Shown in pieces: positions 61,101 through 64,000 of a stretch of DNA of 64,000 nt. A program made the position numbers and the translations under genes. The notes below the pieces were generated by a model, which saw only the letters and a program-made list of their open reading frames with translations, made no database searches and was not told the DNA's origin. Position 1 is the first letter of the stretch. Each line of letters begins with the position of its first letter. Source of the stretch: Sphaerolaimus hirsutus (taxonomy: Eukaryota > Nematoda > Chromadorea > Monhysterida > Sphaerolaimidae); contig OZ038457.1 of NCBI GenBank assembly GCA_964036195.1, positions 12,675,147 to 12,739,146 of the forward strand. Direction: 5' to 3'.

Positions 61101-62388
61101 TACTCAAAATCACAACTCACAACGGCGGCGCGCTCAAATCCACATCAGCATCGCACTCAGTCACGATGACATCTTCACAGTCCTCCTGCTCGAGCAGGTC
61201 GTCCTCCCCGGTGGGGGTGCGCTGGCCCTCGTCCAAATCAACCGACGCGTCGTCCAGGGCCAAAGTGGGTGGATCTTCGTTTGACTCCACGCTGCCTTGT
61301 CTGTGTGCAGAATTGGGTGGGTGGTTGGTTTCATAGGTAAACTATGAACTTGAATGGCCCCCTATACATGTAAACCCACTCGACATGTAGACCCGTCACA
61401 GGGGTATCCAATAGGGGGGATCCATCTAATTAAGTGAAGCAAATTTTGAGAGTTTTTCATGAATTTTCACCCTACATTGTTTATTTTTGTTTCATTTTAT
61501 CAATTTTCATTTTTAAAATCGCTATTTTGGGATATACACAGTTTTATTCTGTTTTTAGCTATATTCCACCTACATGCCGAGCGGGTTTACATGTCTACAG
61601 GCAAAGGCCACCCATTTCACCTACATATCCAGAACTTTCGATGAACTCCCCCTAAACACGCTAATTATTCTGCACCACAGACCCCTAATGATGGGCTATA
61701 CCAAAAGCAACTTAAACACCTCGATACCGCCCCACCTGTGCCCGTCTTCCATCGGAGTGACGCATCTGCTCATGGGCCTGCCGTTGGGGTGGATGCTGCC
61801 CGGCCACACGCCCACCGTGTAGGCGACCGCCGACGCGTGGTCCAGCTTGCCCGGCATCTCCGACAAGCGGGTCTTCACCTGCCGCCGGAAGCGGCGCTGC
61901 TCGGACTTGGACATGTGCGAGTCCTCCCGGTACAGGTCGGGGTCTTCGAGAAAGCGCCGCTTGGCTCTGCGAGGGTGATTGGGGGTGGTTTTGAAGGGTT
62001 GCTGGACACGGACTATGACCGGTTTTAATGCAAGTATTTTAGGTGCCACGCAATTTGCGCTCATGGAACTAGGAATGGCTCTTGGTTTTTTCAACTGATG
62101 TTTTAAAAAAATCGGATTTAAATTTTTTACATCAATTTAAAAAAAATTTAATCAAGGCGTTTGAAATTTTTATTATTATTTTCACCCCTACATGCCACCA
62201 CCGATCACTACAAAATGCGAACAACAAAGCACTGTGACGCACGCGGTGAGCCTCTGTGCAAAATTGATCATCACGTCGACCAGCTGCTGTGCGGTGGATA
62301 CCCCACTGGGTCGACTTGAATTGTGCGTGGACGGGCCGGCGCCGTATTTCAGCAGGTCCTCCATGCGCAACAGCATCAGCTCGTGGCG
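58164..62388 (-). CDS. C-terminal extension of the PPM-like protein
   Basis: Seven exons follow the catalytic core. 62243-62388 begins RHELMLLRMEDLLKYG and ends in a predicted helix (VDVMINFAQRLTA). 61736-61966 has an Arg/Lys-rich stretch (SEQRRFRRQVKTRLSEMPG) and then KLDHASAVAYTVGVW, resembling the continuation of this phosphatase-like family. The remaining exons look disordered: an acidic segment (EDDLLEQEDCEDVIVTE, 61121-61300), a Cys-containing segment (QLGKCNCCIEVDL, 60278-60548), a Pro/Gln-rich segment (58654-58883) and a basic, Lys/Ser-rich end (SGKKSKKKHARG). The charge pattern suggests protein docking or regulation, which is inference. The intron between 58884 and 60277 holds a three-level nest of transposons. 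Confidence 0.78.
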
Positions 62389-63820
62389 CTGCGTGGATTT
62401 AATAGCGGTGCATGCAGGCTAACCGTACACGTCATTTACCAGTTACTGACACACCTGTCTACCGGTTACCGGAGGTAGTTTTCCGAACAGCATTCTCTCG
62501 CCATTGGTTACTGAAGTGGGCGGAGCCGAGTGCGACACCACGCCGTTGGCCGTGTTCAGATTTTCGGCGTCTTCTTTGATCACACAAAACTTGCCGACGA
62601 CTGGATCGAAATTGTCTGATACACCGTCCGATGTGATGAACACGATGTCGCCTGCGTACAGTCGCGTACATTTTATTGTGTCACGATAAACCCTGCATCA
62701 TAGTTGCTTCTTTTAATCAGCGAATAAGTCACCAAAGCAACAGCAAGGAAAGCAAACATACATAAGTAGAGCGGTCCCAGTTCAAAGTGAACTGTACTGC
62801 GCAGGTGCAAAGTCAACACGTAAACGACCCATTCCAATGCACGCACCCTCATCAACGAAGGTCATCGAGCACGTAAGGTTGTGTAGCTCGGGGTTGAGCC
62901 CGTCCACGGGGCCGAGGGCGCCGCCCGCGTCGCGCATGTCGCGCATGGCGCCGATGTCGTGCGAGCCGAACGTGACCTGCGCGAGGTTGAGCACATGGCC
63001 ACTGCACACACGATCAGAAAACATGAGCCACCAGGGGCAGGAAAGGGGGGGGGGTTGGAGGGTAACACTCTTTTCACCTACTTGAAGCGAACCTACACCT
63101 TGAAAAAGCCTTATATTGAACCCCCGCAACCTCCCCCGGTCCAAAAAAATCTCAGTTATCTACCCCTCCGGAGGGGCGATTTGCTATGAATCTATTCAAC
63201 CCCCCGGAGGGTCGAAATCTAGCCTACCCCTGTGAGCCCCGAATCAACGAGCAACAAACCTCCCTGACGCCGTACTTTCTGCTGTGCACGAAGCACAGCG
63301 AGTCGCCCACGTTGCACACGCACAAGGCCCACGAGCGGCTCAGCCGCAGTTTGGCCGCCACCGCGACGCACAGAGTTGTCAACAAGCCACCTTCCTGCGT
63401 GCCGGCACAGGCGGGTGTGCATAGAGGGAAGGGAACAATCCCGAATGCCTGGATACTGGACATTTTGGCCGCCGTTCTAACAAAACGGTTTTAATACTTA
63501 GAAAAACAACAGCCATCACTACTCATAATTGTTATTTTTTGTACCTTTTTGCCAATTTCACCTTCGAAATTGAGTAACGGTGTTGATGCTTGCGAATTAT
63601 AAAAAACCAACGTTTCTTAAAAACGGTTTAAAAAACACAGCCATCGCCAGTCGCAACTGAGCACACTAAACGCACCTGCAGTATCAACTGATGGGCAGTG
63701 TGGAAGGCGGCGAGCAGGGTGTGGAACACGTCGACGGTGCTCACGTTGCTCGGCCACTTGGCCCGCTGCACCACGGCCAGTTCCGCGTCCGCGTGCTCCA
63801 CTGCCGCGCGCACCGCGCAT
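58164..63820 (-). CDS. PP2C/PPM-type phosphatase-domain protein (3' eleven exons)
   Basis: Minus-strand exons, in gene order: 63676-63820, 63260-63394, 62847-62976, 62455-62651, 62243-62388, 61736-61966, 61121-61300, 60745-60877, 60278-60548, 58654-58883, 58164-58388. All have GT-AG borders and matching phases, giving about 674 residues. The N-terminal part, including the expected DGHGG metal motif, lies beyond 64000. PPM enzymes are Mn/Mg-dependent Ser/Thr phosphatases. The visible signatures are a VCNVGDSLCFV strand, a SHDIGAMRDMRDAGG segment in the place of the usual 'H.P....E..R....GG', and FITSDGVSDNF carrying the metal-binding Asp. The protein belongs to a conserved animal PPM-like family whose name I cannot recall with certainty. 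The stop is TGA at the complement of 58164-58166. Confidence 0.85.
58420..58498. repeat. 40-bp tandem duplication
   Basis: ACTCGTAAATGCGAGTTCTG... and its copy ACTCGTAAATGTGAGTTCTA..., each with a small TTTACG/GAGTTC structure, in the intron between the last two phosphatase-gene exons. Confidence 0.85.
59184..59720. mobile_element. foldback with TGGCGCTACGCACACTGAAG ends
   Basis: The inverted end CTTCAGTGTGCGCAGCGCCA is at 59701-59720. The arms contain AATATTCGGCATACGCA and pair over about 150 bp. The end sequence is shared with 27851-28116. Confidence 0.82.
59790..60179. mobile_element. hAT-like MITE with (GATCCC) arrays, near-perfect 8-bp TSD
   Basis: Ends TAGGGTTCAAACGGGA and complement lie between CTGCAAAT (59782-59789) and CTGCTAAT (60180-60187). 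About 90 bp at each end are CCCGATCCCGA repeats. The centre holds ordinary sequence. Confidence 0.85.
61365..61605. repeat. ACATGTAAACCCACTCG inverted repeat element
   Basis: ACATGTAAACCCACTCGACA at the left and GCCGAGCGGGTTTACATGTC at the right are inverted. Related to 58945-60240. In an intron of the phosphatase gene. Confidence 0.6.
62455..63820 (-). CDS. PPM-like phosphatase core exons
   Basis: Four exons encode the catalytic fold. 63676-63820 gives AVRAAVEHADAELAVV and VFHTLLAAFHTAHQLIL, helices that follow the first metal motif. 63260-63394 gives GGLLTTLCVAVAAK, then WALCVCNVGDSLCFVHSRK. 62847-62976 gives the SHDIGAMRDMRDAGGALGP and PELHNLTCSMTFVDEG strands. 62455-62651 gives DIVFITSDGVSDNFDPVVG. 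The two Asp residues used for metal binding in NVGDS and TSDG are present, so activity is possible. The unusual 'SDN' after SDG, and the lack of the standard 'RA/R' after GDS, mark it as a divergent branch. Catalytic status cannot be settled without the 5' exons. Confidence 0.83.
63010..63240. repeat. CCTCCGGAGGGGCGATTTGC repeat
   Basis: C-rich CCCCTCCGGAGGGGCGATTTG and 'CCCGGAGGGTCGAAATCTAG' motifs of the 18963-19300 family, filling the intron between two phosphatase-core exons. Confidence 0.6.
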
Positions 63821-64000
63821 CTGTGAGAGCAGACGGTATTTCTGCAATTGATATTACTGAATGCTTAGAATATAAAATATACGGCCCCCATACGAGAGTT
63901 TTATTGATGACATATTACTCCCTGGGTTTCTGATGCTCACAAAGCTAAAAAAGACAGGTGTGCAGAGCACATTATGCGGCTGCGCACACTGGAAAGTGGC

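Noticed and set aside
63960-64000. An upstream phosphatase exon at the window edge (minus strand)
   Set aside because: One frame would join in phase, but it is too short and not family-like enough to call.

Overview
This is a piece of an intron-rich metazoan genome, probably an invertebrate. GT-AG introns interrupt every gene, coding exons are short and GC-rich, introns and spacers are AT-rich, and the DNA between exons is packed with non-autonomous DNA transposons, foldback elements and one nearly intact DIRS-type retrotransposon. I cannot name the species. A run of 200 N (9299-9498) is an assembly gap. Exon limits below were read by eye from splice signals and phase matching. They are models, not transcript-supported.

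Layout. (1) 37-36563, + strand: the 3' part of a VPS13-family bridge-like lipid transfer protein, closest to VPS13D. I can place about 58 exons (about 9.4 kb of coding sequence, roughly 3,140 residues) that keep phase and include the adaptor-binding (VAB/SHR-BD) region, a ricin-like lectin segment typical of VPS13D, the C-terminal DH-like/ATG2-C block and a PH-like end. (2) 36564-39384: spacer made of nested repeats. (3) 39385-45213, + strand: a 5.8-kb DIRS-like tyrosine-recombinase retrotransposon with inverted terminal repeats, a complete internal complementary region and an uninterrupted RT-RNase H-recombinase reading frame. Its upstream Gag-like part appears to be split by six small spliceosomal introns into one continuous spliced frame. 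(4) 45214-50059: spacer with transposons and tandem repeats. (5) 50060-52841, + strand: a small unrecognised gene encoding a coiled-coil, Gln-rich protein. Its 3' end is not resolved. (6) 58164-63820, - strand: eleven 3' exons of a PP2C/PPM-type phosphatase-domain protein whose 5' end lies beyond the window.

The strongest non-genic signal is a set of hAT-like miniature elements (termini TAGGGTT, TAGTGATG or CAGAGTTGT) with 8-bp target duplications, perfect in seven copies. Each carries inverted subterminal arrays of a different short motif. Three copies share a ~500-bp core yet have different subterminal arrays. A second family has TA duplications and almost the whole element is one palindrome (312 and 1,127 bp). 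Elements are nested up to three deep (for example 58945-60240).

The genes do not form an obvious functional unit. VPS13D-type proteins move lipids at organelle contact sites, the phosphatase-like gene is of unknown specificity, and the retroelement and MITEs are genomic parasites that dominate the non-coding sequence.
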